Shown: positions 20,346 through 28,703, counted from the stretch's first letter. The stretch is DNA of 64,000 bases from Prevotella sp. P2-180 (GCF_002251435.1 NZ_NPJI01000002.1:32596-96595), one strand, 5' to 3'. Notes: a model not told the origin generated them from the letters alone. A program made the numbers and translations.

Positions 20346-20486
20346 CGCGCGCGTAAGCGCGCGCATTCTATGATTTTTTATTTTCTTCTATCACTTCTAT
20401 CACTAAAAGCATTAAGTATCTATCAGTCAGTGAGTTGGTTAGTGATAGAAGCGTGATAGAAGGCGTGATAGTAGTGATAGAAGAAA
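20346..20486. repeat. GC hairpin plus TGATAGAAG iteron-like repeats
   Basis: A GCGCGCG-TAAG-CGCGCGC hairpin is followed by two inverted copies (CTTCTATCAC) and, after about 35 bases, four direct copies of GTGATAGAAG or close variants, making a large imperfect inverted repeat. Similar blocks occur, from memory, upstream of replication-type genes in Bacteroides mobile elements. No such gene follows here, so it is probably a remnant. Confidence 0.65.
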
Positions 20487-20668
20487 GGTTTTTTAACTAC
20501 AAATTCTCGTTATTTTAAGAAAACTTAGATATTTTTACCCCCTAAATCAATACATCATAGCCCTATTACGATGCAAAACATAGTAGACTGCATTATGACA
20601 TTAAACCATTTGCTTGGTATTTATAGTTTTTTTTGCTGCACTTTTTGGGTTATGTCTTCATTATTTAC

Positions 20669-20676
20669 TATCTTTG
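20669..20676 (+). promoter_or_regulatory. Promoter-like sequence before the nuclease fragment
   Basis: TATCTTTG with TTTG 21 bases upstream. Downstream at 20722 an ATG begins MGTYIT before an in-frame stop, resembling the usual start of AAA-ATPase-like/PDDEXK proteins. The promoter may be what is left of the 5' end of the truncated gene at 20781. Confidence 0.4.
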
Positions 20677-20780
20677 TCCCCGAATTGTAGGGTTATCACT
20701 CCTGCAACAATCGAAAGAGCCATGGGTACATATATCACAAGATAGAAACAATGTCTTTATAGTAATGATCAAAATATCTC

Positions 20781-21041
20781 GAATATGAACAAGGGCACTA
20801 CTTCCTCTTGCCGAACATGACGCATTATCAGTCGAAGTACAGTTACATCCTGGAACTGAAATACTTGTCGAAGTCGGATTATACCGAGAAGAAAGCCCAG
20901 GAGCAATGCGACGAGGCTGTCGAGCAAATCAACAGTTATGCCGTGTCCCAGAGGGTGGAAGCCTTGCGCCAGGGCACACAGCTCCACAAAATCATTATCC
21001 TGTTCTGCGGTTGGGACATGGTGAAGATGAGGGAAGTGTAA
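20781..21041 (+). pseudogene. C-terminal fragment of an AAA-ATPase-like / PD-(D/E)XK nuclease family protein
   Basis: About 86 codons with no proper start, reading EYEQGHYFLLPNMTHYQSKY and containing the nuclease-type strand YILELKYL (E-x-K core) and the C-terminal end IILFCGWDMVKMREV. This matches the C-terminal domain of the large family with N-terminal AAA-ATPase_like and C-terminal PDDEXK_9 domains common in Bacteroidales. The ATPase part is missing. A second remnant of the same family, closely similar in sequence, lies at 42560-42998. Confidence 0.7.
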
Positions 21042-21049
21042 GAATCGTG

Positions 21050-21133
21050 GGATGCGGTCTTACACAAGGTAAGACCCTACGTAGGCTGAGGCTGCGCATA
21101 AGCCGCAGGCGGGGCGCCCACGCTCCCAGTGGC
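21050..21133 (+). repeat. 84-bp structured dispersed repeat, copy 1
   Basis: Differs from 42475-42558 at only about seven positions. It contains the hairpin TCTTAC-ACAAG-GTAAGA, a GGCT...AGCC pairing and a GCCCAC...GTGGC pairing. Here it directly follows a nuclease-gene fragment; at the other site it directly precedes one. Confidence 0.8.
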
Positions 21134-21256
21134 TACGCTACCTATTAGTGTCACCCGTCACCTGGATTTCAGCAATGTTTAGGAGTCTTTCATACTCTAT
21201 ATCCAAATATTTTATGAGAGAATGAGCATCAAATATGCAAATTAACTCCAAAAATA

Positions 21257-21287
21257 TTTGGAGATTAGAAAATAATTATTAACTTTG
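21257..21287 (+). promoter_or_regulatory. Promoter of the split leucine-rich-repeat gene
   Basis: TTTG (21257-21260), a 19-base spacer and TAACTTTG (21280-21287). It is a full consensus promoter 375 bases before the start codon, predicting a long leader. Confidence 0.8.
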
Positions 21288-21294
21288 CAGCGAT

Positions 21295-21661
21295 AAAAAA
21301 AGTGCCTCGCGGAGTTACAAGCAGCACTCTAATGGGCAACGACAGAGTGACAAAGCTGCGAAAGTGATAACTAAAAAATAATTATTAACATGCGGAATAT
21401 GTAGCTGACTTTTATATTCAGTGACTTCATTAAGGGGGAAAAGTCCTCTGGCCCGAGGTCATGACATATTTATATATGGACTTTGTCCTTGTATCTTGTC
21501 CACTGAAATCGCCAAAATTCAATAGCACAAGAGAACAAGCTGACGAAGGTTCACGTCCTATGTTGGGCGTGAACTGTTCGTGCTTTTCCTTGTGTGAGGC
21601 GTTTGGCGATGCCCAGTGGACGGAAAGGTCACGAACAGTTCCGCCCAATTTTTATTCATTT
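21295..21661 (+). ncRNA. Long structured 5' leader of the LRR surface protein gene
   Basis: No open frame of note. Visible pairings: CACTCT...AGAGTG (about 21329-21355), GAATAT...ATATTC (about 21393-21418), the hairpin GTTCACGTCC-loop-GGGCGTGAAC around 21550-21575, and a long arm in which ACTGTTCGTG pairs with CACGAACAGT and CTTTTCC with GGAAAGG (about 21574-21645), followed by a short T run just before the ATG. This looks like a cis-regulatory RNA or a terminator/antiterminator. I recall similar leaders before Prevotella surface-protein genes but cannot name an Rfam family. Confidence 0.55.
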
Positions 21662-21985
21662 ATGAAACAACTAAAGTTTAGGACGTTCATCATTGCGATG
21701 CTATTGGCATCGGCAATGGGAGTGAGTGCTGAAAAGGTTGAGGCCATTGTCGGCGACCTTAAGTATGAAATCGACACCGAGACAAAAGAGGCGAGCGTGA
21801 TTAAAGGAGACTATTCTGGTCTTTACTTTGTCACAATCCCTGAAAAAATTGCTGTCGAAGGGGTTGATTATGCGGTGACAAGCATTGGAGACAATGCGTT
21901 TTACAATTTGTCAAAGCTGACATCAGTGACATTATCCAACAGCGTAAAAAGTATTGGTAAAAGTTCCTTTTATTACTGTAATTAG
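21662..21985 (+). pseudogene. BspA-like leucine-rich-repeat surface protein, 5' part (interrupted)
   Basis: 107 codons: a signal peptide (MKQLKFRTFIIAMLLASAMGVSA), an N-terminal domain, then LRR_5-type repeats (YAVTSIGDNAFYNLSKLTSV, SVKSIGKSSFYYCN), ending abruptly at a TAG on a repeat boundary. The missing continuation, in matching repeat register, is found at 38859-40739 on the same strand. I infer that both are halves of one gene split by the integrated element 21986-38858. Upstream are a full promoter and a structured leader. Confidence 0.8.
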
Positions 21986-22167
21986 ATATATGTAACCACC
22001 TGCATACAACGAGAAACAATTGCAGATAAAACGCTGAATATCAGCTATATTTCCTTTTTAACACTTTTCAGTTGTTTTTTGGTGCTTCGACATTTTCCGT
22101 ATAATTTTGCAACGTATTTCTACCGCGGAGAATGTGCGAGGCTTTATTTTTGCCTCGAAATCACAGT

Positions 22168-22285
22168 CAGTTGACATGGGTTGACAACGGTTCACAAACA
22201 GAGACAGGAATCTACCTGACACGTCAGGAATGCCACAGATGTTGAATCAGTTGACAACAGGCAACAATAGTTGACTTCCGTTCAC
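22168..22285. promoter_or_regulatory. Putative integrase/excisionase arm-type sites near the left end
   Basis: Four GTTGACW motifs form two pairs: CAGTTGACA at 22168 and 22248, and the longer GTTGAC-n4-GTTCAC form at 22179-22195 and 22269-22285. Between them is the perfect palindrome CCTGAC-AC-GTCAGG (22215-22228). A related TTGTCAA lies at the right end near 38850. The 380 bases between the left junction and the first gene hold nothing else I can identify. Confidence 0.45.
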
Positions 22286-22365
22286 TCCCCGATAGACGTG
22301 TTGCAGGGCCAAGAGCAAACGCACACGAGATACATCAGTGTATAACCTCTAACAAAAGGGAAAGA

Positions 22366-23301
22366 ATGAAGAAGACAAGACGATGTGCATGCTGCGGCAG
22401 GGAGTTCACTGCCTACAGCGGAGTGCAGAAGTACTGCTCTGTCGGCTGTGCCGATGAGGCAAAGAAAGAGAGAAAGAAAAGGCATGAGGATTTCCTAAGG
22501 GCAGCGGAACCTGTTGTAGGACTGAGACAGCAGGAGTACCTCACTTTTTCCAGGGCGGCTATCCTCATGGGATGCTCGCGCCAGTACGTTTATAAGCTCG
22601 TGAATCAGGGCAAGCTGAAAGCCTCACGCATCAGCAGCCGCATGGCAATCATTCGCCGTGCCGACATCGAGTCCATGCTGGAAGGCAACCCATATAATAA
22701 GGTGGTGTTCGGCAACAGACCGAAACCCACGAATTCCAGCAGGAAGCTAAGGAAGCAGGAAGCAGAGACTGCCAGCAATGAACCGATGACCTACATTTCA
22801 GGAGAAGAGATCATTGCCAACTACAAGGTGAAGCCGTCATGGCTCTACACATCCGCCAAACGCAACCAAATCCCCATTTGCAGGATTGGCGGCAGGAACT
22901 ACTACAGCAAGAGTCACGTGGAGGAATGCCTCGGACTGACGGCAGACATCGCCTCCATCACTGACTGGCTTACGAAAGAACAGGCTTTTGATGAGTTCGG
23001 GATGAGTGCCACCGCTGTCCATGCCTACGCCTACCGCCACCGCATCCCTACCAAGAGGGAGTTCGGCATCGTTTACTATTCAAGGACGCATCTTGCAGAG
23101 CTGCGGCAGACGGACATGCTGGCTGATGACCGCTACTGCACCGTGGACGAGGTATCTGAGAGTTATGGACTATCCAAGGCAAACATCCACCACATCACCA
23201 AAGTGCATGGCATAGAGAAGAGAAAAGTAGGCGTGAAGAATCTGCTTCTCCGTGCCGATGTGGAGCGTGCAATGGCAGAAAGAGCAGCCAAGGGACTGTA
23301 G
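22366..23301 (+). CDS. Multi-helix-turn-helix DNA-binding protein with N-terminal zinc cluster
   Basis: 311 residues. The N-terminus RRCACCGREFTAYSGVQKYC plus CADEAKKER looks like a small Cys-rich zinc-binding segment. It is followed by at least three excisionase-type (HTH_17) modules: LTFSRAAILMGCSRQYVYKLVN, ISGEEIIANYKVKPSWLYTSAKR and LTKEQAFDEFGMSATAVHAYAY, and a fourth near CTVDEVSESYGLSKANIHH. Proteins of this plan accompany integrases in Bacteroidetes integrative elements and may direct excision or replication; that role is inferred. It lies 141 bases before the integrase. Confidence 0.8.
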   Translation: MKKTRRCACCGREFTAYSGVQKYCSVGCADEAKKERKKRHEDFLRAAEPVVGLRQQEYLTFSRAAILMGCSRQYVYKLVNQGKLKASRISSRMAIIRRADIESMLEGNPYNKVVFGNRPKPTNSSRKLRKQEAETASNEPMTYISGEEIIANYKVKPSWLYTSAKRNQIPICRIGGRNYYSKSHVEECLGLTADIASITDWLTKEQAFDEFGMSATAVHAYAYRHRIPTKREFGIVYYSRTHLAELRQTDMLADDRYCTVDEVSESYGLSKANIHHITKVHGIEKRKVGVKNLLLRADVERAMAERAAKGL

Positions 23302-23364
23302 TTTCCTCCATTTTTCGTTGATAATACGTTTTTCTGATAATTATCGTCAATAACCGTCATCAAC

Positions 23365-23390
23365 GGCATATCATTCAGTTCCTTTGCACC
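23365..23390 (+). promoter_or_regulatory. Shared 26-bp promoter element, copy 1 (integrase)
   Basis: Identical over 26 bases to 25801-25826. It includes TTCCTTTG, a near match to the -7 box, about 53 bases before the integrase ATG. Confidence 0.6.
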
Positions 23391-23442
23391 GTGGAGAAGG
23401 TCTCCACCCTGTAATATTCATCAATAATCATAAAGAACAACT

Positions 23443-24573
23443 ATGAGTAATATCTGTAAGACCGTGAACCTTTACACACGGAAAATCAAGGGCGGCAAGA
23501 TGCTGTCCTACTTCCTCGACTACTACCCCGGCTACCGTGACGAGACCACCAACAAGGTGATGCGCCATGAGTCGCTCGGCATCTACATCTACGCACATCC
23601 TAAGACGCAGCGCGAGAAGGACTACAACGCCCGCATGTCGGAGAAGGCCGAAGCCCTGCGATGCCGCCGCTACGAGGAGATAGTGAACGAGCGATACGAG
23701 TTCTTCGACAAGAACAAGCTGAACGGCAGCTTCATCGACTACTTCAGGAAGCATGCCGCCAAGAAGAACTCGCGCTACGAGCACGCCTTCCGTCATTTCA
23801 GCAGTTTCACGGGCGGCAAATGCACCTTTGCCGAAGTCACCGTTGAGATGTGCAACAAGTTCCTCGAATACCTGCGCAACACGAGCCAGGCTGTCCACAC
23901 CAACCGCAAGCTGCACACCAACACCATCGCCAGCTACTGGTCAGCCTTCCTCGGCACGCTCCATGCCGCCCACCGTGACAGGAAGATAAAGGAGAATCCA
24001 TGCCCCTATCTGGAGCGTGTCAAGACCATCCCGACCGACAGGGTGGGACTGTCAGCCGAAGAACTCATCCAGCTGGCGGAGACCCCCTGCGATGTGCCCA
24101 TCCTGAGGACCGCCTTCCTCTTCTCCTGCCTCACGGGACTGAGGAAGAGCGATGTCAAGCCGTTCTCATGGGAGCTGATACAGCCCGAAGCCGACGGCAC
24201 GCTCTACATCACCGACCGCATGCAGAAGACCGACCAGATTGTCCACAACCCGATAGGAGAAGAGGCACTGGCACTGATAGACGACGGGATAAGGGAGGGG
24301 ATAGTCTTCCGCGGCTTCAAGGACAGCATGACGCAGGCACCGCTGAAAAGGTGGGTGAAGGCTGCGGGCATCACCAAGCACATCACCTACCATTCAAGCC
24401 GCCACACCTTCTGCTCGCTCCAGCTTCATGCAGGCACGGATGTCAATACCGTGAAGGAGCTTGTCGGACACAAGAACATCTCCACCACGCAGCAGTATCT
24501 TGACAGTGTTGACAGCAGGAAGAAGGATGCCGCAAACCGCATCACGATAAAGCGCAAAGAAGAGCATCCCTGA
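23443..24573 (+). CDS. Tyrosine recombinase (integrase)
   Basis: A 376-residue site-specific recombinase of the Bacteroidetes phage_int_SAM_5 type. It has an N-terminal arm-binding region, a core-binding SAM-like domain (about residues 95-190), and a catalytic domain with Arg in TGLRKSDV (about 231), Lys in MQKTDQ, HSSRHTF (about 317-323), GHKNISTTQQY with the His and the nucleophile Tyr (about 352). All catalytic residues are present, so it is probably active. It sits near the left end of the element and presumably catalysed insertion into the LRR gene. Confidence 0.95.
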   Translation: MSNICKTVNLYTRKIKGGKMLSYFLDYYPGYRDETTNKVMRHESLGIYIYAHPKTQREKDYNARMSEKAEALRCRRYEEIVNERYEFFDKNKLNGSFIDYFRKHAAKKNSRYEHAFRHFSSFTGGKCTFAEVTVEMCNKFLEYLRNTSQAVHTNRKLHTNTIASYWSAFLGTLHAAHRDRKIKENPCPYLERVKTIPTDRVGLSAEELIQLAETPCDVPILRTAFLFSCLTGLRKSDVKPFSWELIQPEADGTLYITDRMQKTDQIVHNPIGEEALALIDDGIREGIVFRGFKDSMTQAPLKRWVKAAGITKHITYHSSRHTFCSLQLHAGTDVNTVKELVGHKNISTTQQYLDSVDSRKKDAANRITIKRKEEHP

Positions 24574-24702
24574 TGCCGTAATTTGCTTTCGCACACACGG
24601 TTTAAGTCTGATTTTCAAGTATGAAATCGGACTATTTGCTAATTTGTCATAAATAACGGCAGATATTTGCTACTTTCTGCGCATACAACCGTCCAGCCTA
24701 AG

Positions 24703-24710
24703 TAACTTTG
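24703..24710 (+). promoter_or_regulatory. -7 box upstream of the membrane protein gene
   Basis: TAACTTTG about 88 bases before the ATG at 24798. No clear -33 box. Confidence 0.45.
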
Positions 24711-24797
24711 CACTGAAATAATCGTCAGCAATGCGCAACTGACGCAAGAAACAAGAAGACCGCAGTCAATGTATCACAATTAAAAAAATAGAATAAT

Positions 24798-25574
24798 ATG
24801 AGAAATCTGAATACGCTTATCAGCAAAGAGACCTGCCTTATCTACGGTCTCCCCGGCACAGCCATCCTCGCCGTGTCGCTCATCCTCTCCTGCAAGGTCG
24901 CCTCTGACTTTGCAGGAAGCACGTTTGTAACCGCAGTGTCCTTCCTTGGCAGTAACGTCCTGCTGTGGATGCTTTATCTGCTCCTGTTCCAGTACCTGCC
25001 TCTTGACCTCATGAGAATCTGGCAATCAAGGAAACCTCTGTCAAACACGGAAGAGACGGACACGACAGCAGCCAAGCAAACCTCCCAGCCTCCTGTCCAG
25101 GCTGTGCCGCCCATAACTATGGAAGAGTACAAGGCGCATTGTTACGACTTTGAGCGCAGGAAGCAGGAAGAGCACCGGCAGCTTGTGGATTCCATCATGG
25201 ACTATGTGGGCAGGGTGATGTCACCTTTTATGGGAATGCCCGAGATTGACCATATCCGTGGTGAAATCCGCGCATGGTGCGATGACCCTAACTATATTCC
25301 ACAGCCTGCGGAACTGAAGTGGACGGTTGACCTAAATGACAGGCTTAAGACCATCTCCTTCAAGCATTTCGTCTGGAACATCGCCGTGAGGCTCGGCTTT
25401 GACAACGGATATACCGGGGATATACAGGCCAAGTTCATCAAGAAGCTGTTCCCCAATGAACTGGCGGGCATCGAGATTGATTCGCTGAAAGCAAGCCTTT
25501 CCAGCTATCCCGACAATGGACATATCAAGCTTGACAGACCTAAACCAACCAGCAATAACGTTTTTCACTTCTAA
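24798..25574 (+). CDS. Unknown membrane protein of a Bacteroidetes mobile element
   Basis: 258 residues. Two hydrophobic helices (about residues 15-35 and 42-68) are followed by a Thr/Pro-rich linker and a soluble C-terminal domain with YDFERRKQEEHRQL, an IRAWCDDPNYIPQP segment and a basic end. I do not recognise a named family. The position directly after the integrase and before the replication-type genes suggests an element maintenance or mobilisation role, which I cannot confirm. Closed by a terminator at 25614-25640. Confidence 0.75.
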   Translation: MRNLNTLISKETCLIYGLPGTAILAVSLILSCKVASDFAGSTFVTAVSFLGSNVLLWMLYLLLFQYLPLDLMRIWQSRKPLSNTEETDTTAAKQTSQPPVQAVPPITMEEYKAHCYDFERRKQEEHRQLVDSIMDYVGRVMSPFMGMPEIDHIRGEIRAWCDDPNYIPQPAELKWTVDLNDRLKTISFKHFVWNIAVRLGFDNGYTGDIQAKFIKKLFPNELAGIEIDSLKASLSSYPDNGHIKLDRPKPTSNNVFHF

Positions 25575-25613
25575 CCACCACCATCTTACCCTAATACATT
25601 CAACTTGGACACA

Positions 25614-25640
25614 GGGAGGCTCTTCGGGGCTTCCCTTTTT
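25614..25640 (+). terminator. Intrinsic terminator
   Basis: Stem GGGAGGC / GCTTCCC (one G-U pair) followed by TTTTT, 40 bases behind the membrane protein gene. Confidence 0.8.
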
Positions 25641-25800
25641 CGTTACATGCCATAGTGTCCTGTATTGCTTATTGGTTGCAGTACGACACAAGCTTTTTAT
25701 GTCTTTCCTCCCTCTTATCCCCTCTTTTTTACCCCTTGTTCCTTAATAGTGCAATTATTCAATGATTATCCGCCGATTGTCATCAACAATCTGTATCACA

Positions 25801-25826
25801 GGCATATCATTCAGTTCCTTTGCACC
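25801..25826 (+). promoter_or_regulatory. Shared 26-bp promoter element, copy 2 (HTH/replication genes)
   Basis: Exact 26-base match to 23365-23390, here 29 bases before the HTH gene ATG. Sharing suggests that integrase and replication genes are expressed together. Confidence 0.6.
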
Positions 25827-25854
25827 ACGGTTCTCAAATGAGCCGCCATTTTTT

Positions 25855-26229
25855 ATGGACTATTCAAACATCACATTCAACGACCTTCCGCGGGTCGTCG
25901 CCGAGCTTCGGGATGAGGTTGTCGGCATGAGGCAGATGCTCAGCCGTCTGCAAGAAGAGAACGTACAGTGCAAGGAGAACACCCACCGTCCCATGTCGGT
26001 GGAGGAAGCAGCGGAATATCTGAAGATACCGCTCCGAACCCTCTACATGAAACTGGGTAACGGCACCATCCCTGCCACCAAGCCAGGCAAGCGCTATGTC
26101 CTCTATCAGGACGAGCTTGACAAGTGGCTGGAGTGCAGCCGCAGGAATCCCGTGCCGCTGAGCGATGAGGAACAGAATGCCGCCGTGCTTGCTTCCAACA
26201 GGCGAAAACCAAACAACAGGACTTGGTGA
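25855..26229 (+). CDS. Excisionase-type helix-turn-helix protein
   Basis: 124 residues from the ATG at 25855. It has an N-terminal coiled coil (VVAELRDEVVGMRQMLSRLQ) and an HTH_17/MerR-like module (PMSVEEAAEYLKIPLRTLYMKL, then KRYVLYQDELDKWLE). Small proteins of this type in Bacteroides conjugative elements act as excision or regulatory factors. Its stop overlaps the start region of the ATPase gene, so the two are coupled. Confidence 0.88.
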   Translation: MDYSNITFNDLPRVVAELRDEVVGMRQMLSRLQEENVQCKENTHRPMSVEEAAEYLKIPLRTLYMKLGNGTIPATKPGKRYVLYQDELDKWLECSRRNPVPLSDEEQNAAVLASNRRKPNNRTW

Positions 26230-26231
26230 GT

Positions 26232-27302
26232 ATGGAGAACAATGTTAAGGAAATCAGCCATGACGTGGCTGTCAGCCTGTGGAAGAAGGCAATGCTCAGC
26301 GTGGAGACGGAATGCGAGCGGCAGCCGGAGGTCATCATGGTCAAGGGTGTCTGCATCGCCACACTCGGCAACTTCAGCGCATCCACGGGCAAGGCGAAGA
26401 GCAAGAAGACCTTCAACCTCTCCGCCATTGTCGCCGCCGCCCTGTGCGACCACCCCGTGCTATGCTACACAGCCTCATTCCCGGAAAACAAGGGCAACAT
26501 CCTCTATGTCGATACGGAACAGAGCACTTACCACTGCCAGAAGGTGATGAAGCGCATCCTTCGCCTGGCAGGTCTGCCCGAAGACAAGGACTGCAGCCGT
26601 CTGCAGTTCCTTGCCCTCAGGAAGAACACGCCGGAGGAACGCCTCGCCATCATCGATGTAGCCATCAGGAACACGGAACACCTCGGCCTTGTAATCATCG
26701 ACGGTGTGCGCGACCTCATCCACGACATCAACTCCCCTGCGGAGTCGTCCCGCGTCATCTCCAAGTTGATGCAGTGGACGGACGAGTACCAGCTGCACCT
26801 GCACACCATCCTCCATCAGAACAAGTCGGACGACAACGCCCGTGGGCATGTGGGTACGGAGCTGAACAACAAGGCAGAGACGGTCATGCAGGTGGAGAAG
26901 GACAAGGCGGACAGCAGCGTCAGCGTGGTCGAGGCTGTCCACATACGCAGCATGGACTTCGAGCCGTTCGCTTTCCGCATCAACGACGATGCGATGCCGG
27001 AACTCGTGGCCGGCTACACACCCTCTGCCGCCAGCGTGGGCAGACCGAAGAAAGAGCCTTTCGACCCTTACAGGGAAATCCCCGCCCAGATCCATATCAA
27101 TGTGCTGGAACGGGTATTCGCCGCCAGTCCCAGCTACGACTATGACGGGTTCTGCCATGCCCTGCAAGACGCTTATCTGGAGGAGGGTGTGAAAATCAAC
27201 TACAACAAGGCGGTGAGTGTGGTCACCTTCCTGCGCAACAAGCGAATGGTGCTGCAGGACGACAAGAGGAAGTATATCGCCAATCCTGAGGCTCACTATT
27301 GA
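26232..27302 (+). CDS. RepA-like AAA family ATPase
   Basis: 356 residues from the ATG at 26232; a GTG two codons upstream is possible. A P-loop variant (TGKAKSKKTF, about residues 55-64) and Walker B (LGLVIIDGVRDL, about 154-165) mark the AAA_25/RecA-like helicase family related to plasmid RepA. The later HQNKSDDNARGHVGTELNNKAE segment is a sensor motif of this family. Probably a replicative or mobilisation helicase of the element. A C-terminal winged-helix-like region follows a linker. Iteron-like copy 27330-27379 lies right behind it. Confidence 0.85.
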   Translation: MENNVKEISHDVAVSLWKKAMLSVETECERQPEVIMVKGVCIATLGNFSASTGKAKSKKTFNLSAIVAAALCDHPVLCYTASFPENKGNILYVDTEQSTYHCQKVMKRILRLAGLPEDKDCSRLQFLALRKNTPEERLAIIDVAIRNTEHLGLVIIDGVRDLIHDINSPAESSRVISKLMQWTDEYQLHLHTILHQNKSDDNARGHVGTELNNKAETVMQVEKDKADSSVSVVEAVHIRSMDFEPFAFRINDDAMPELVAGYTPSAASVGRPKKEPFDPYREIPAQIHINVLERVFAASPSYDYDGFCHALQDAYLEEGVKINYNKAVSVVTFLRNKRMVLQDDKRKYIANPEAHY

Positions 27303-27329
27303 ACGCCTTTGAGACAAGGTCAAAGGCTG

Positions 27330-27379
27330 ACTTGACTTTATTCCAGGGGCATACATAAAAGTATTTTATAAAGTGAAAC
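27330..27379. repeat. Iteron-like inverted repeat, copy next to replication genes
   Basis: ACTTGACTTTATT ... ATAAAGTGAAA with a 26-base centre. The ends match the four copies at 38083-38601. Confidence 0.6.
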
Positions 27380-27396
27380 ATAAAAAAGAAGTAAAC

Positions 27397-27978
27397 ATGA
27401 AGAGACTGGTTTTCTCAGAAGACATCTTCCACACATTGGCGCAAATGGAAGACAAGGAAGCGGGACAGATGGCAAAGGCTATCGCCTGCTATGCGCACGA
27501 CGGTACACTGCCGAAATGGAGCAACTCCATACTGATGGCTCTGTTCTCCCTGTTCAGAAAGCAAATCGACATGCAGACCGACTCGGAAGAGAAAAGGCGC
27601 ATCGTGAACAAGGAAAACGCAAAGGGGAGGAACAGACAGAAGCAAAGGGCGGCGAAGACGATGCAGCCGACAGACCAAGCACCCATGGAAAGCGATTCCG
27701 CTGCCATTCCCTATGAAGGCAGCGAACCGCAGCCAGTCGCTACGGAAAGCACGCCCTTTGAGCGAATGGCGGCAATCTATCCCAAGATTGACTCACTCGA
27801 CTCCTGCCTGAGGGAATCGCAGGTGCTGTGGGAGTCGCTTGACGAAAGGGCGAGAAAGGAAGCCATTGGCTATGTCTGCAAGTTAAGGAACAATCCCGAT
27901 GGAGCGGAAGAACTCGGCTATCTGCGCCAATATCTTACCGCCAGACCATGGGAGAAGCAATCCGGCACACATGACTGA
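27397..27978 (+). CDS. DUF6291 domain protein (replication-associated type)
   Basis: 193 residues from MKRLVFSED; an ATG eight codons upstream is possible. The N-terminal module (FHTLAQMEDKEAGQMAKAIA, CYAHDGTLP, LFSLFRKQIDMQ) fits DUF6291, found in phages and integrative elements next to replication genes. The rest is a low-complexity Gln/Glu/Pro linker and a C-terminal domain. The function is unknown. Last plus-strand gene of the replication block. Confidence 0.75.
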   Translation: MKRLVFSEDIFHTLAQMEDKEAGQMAKAIACYAHDGTLPKWSNSILMALFSLFRKQIDMQTDSEEKRRIVNKENAKGRNRQKQRAAKTMQPTDQAPMESDSAAIPYEGSEPQPVATESTPFERMAAIYPKIDSLDSCLRESQVLWESLDERARKEAIGYVCKLRNNPDGAEELGYLRQYLTARPWEKQSGTHD

Positions 27979-28170
27979 CATATCCGGCAGGGCTGTCTTT
28001 GACCGGAATAGTGCTTTTGCCACTTGCGGATGCCTCCATTTTTAGCAGTTAGCCATCAATAATCGGTAAAACAATCATGGCAAGAGACAGGACGCGCAGC
28101 GTACACCGCATTCCTGCTCTTGCCATTTGCTTGCCAGCGTTGGGCTTGCCCATTGTACAAATATCGCATA

Positions 28171-28214
28171 GGAGGGGTAGCCTAATACCCCTCCCGCTCT
28201 CGGAGCGTCGGGAG
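28171..28214. other. Overlapping GC-rich hairpins between replication genes and cargo operon
   Basis: GGAGGGGTA-GCCTAA-TACCCCTCC (28171-28194) competes with CTCCCG...CGGGAG (28191-28214). The region 27,979-28,268 has no convincing gene. It could be a bidirectional terminator between converging units or a transfer origin relic. I recall very similar sequence in Bacteroides integrative elements but cannot verify. Confidence 0.45.
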
Positions 28215-28268
28215 GCTGACCACACAATACAGCAAGCTGTGGACAGAACGATATACACACCACACACC

Positions 28269-28703
28269 TCATTTCACCGTCTCCACAAACCTTATCTCCT
28301 TCACGCCCCATCCGTTGAGCCGTGGACTGCTGACAAGCACCGTCCCTGCCAGTCTCCAACCGGACAGCGGGATGTGATGATAGTGAAGACTGCCGCCGTA
28401 ATGGGGTGGCAGATAGCATGTCTGACATTCATCACCTTTGTACATCCTGACTATCACCTTTTGCCCAAGGCACATGGCATGGAAGATGGAGTCGGCTTCC
28501 TGTACCGACTCCACTCTTACCACACGCACGTCAGGCTGGCGGACAGAGAGGGGCTGACCTATCAGCCTGCCGTCCTTGAAGAGAATTTCCCTTATCGCCT
28601 CCCTTGGCTCCTGTGCTTTTGGAAGTGGCGCGGAATGCCTGCACCCTGCCATTACCATGGTCAGAATCCCAACAAGCAGGAATGCCTCACCTATACTTCT
28701 CAT
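28269..28703 (-). CDS. Small lipoprotein behind muramidase
   Basis: 144 residues from MRSIGEAFLL, with a lipoprotein signal and lipobox (TMVMAGC, Cys at about residue 21). The mature part has DECQTCYLPP and no family I recognise. The start overlaps the end of the muramidase gene by 17 bases, a coupled arrangement. A lipoprotein paired with a muramidase resembles the position of spanin or immunity genes in lysis and effector cassettes; this is an analogy only. Last gene of the eight-gene operon. Confidence 0.75.
   Translation of the reverse strand: MRSIGEAFLLVGILTMVMAGCRHSAPLPKAQEPREAIREILFKDGRLIGQPLSVRQPDVRVVRVESVQEADSIFHAMCLGQKVIVRMYKGDECQTCYLPPHYGGSLHYHHIPLSGWRLAGTVLVSSPRLNGWGVKEIRFVETVK

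Noticed and set aside
25762..25854. N-terminal extension of the excisionase-type protein
   Set aside because: It would be translated through the 26-bp shared promoter element; the ATG at 25855 fits the family start better.
26279..27145. 288-residue plus-strand frame rich in Arg, Gln and His
   Set aside because: It is an out-of-frame shadow of the G+C-rich ATPase gene, whose motifs are in the other frame.
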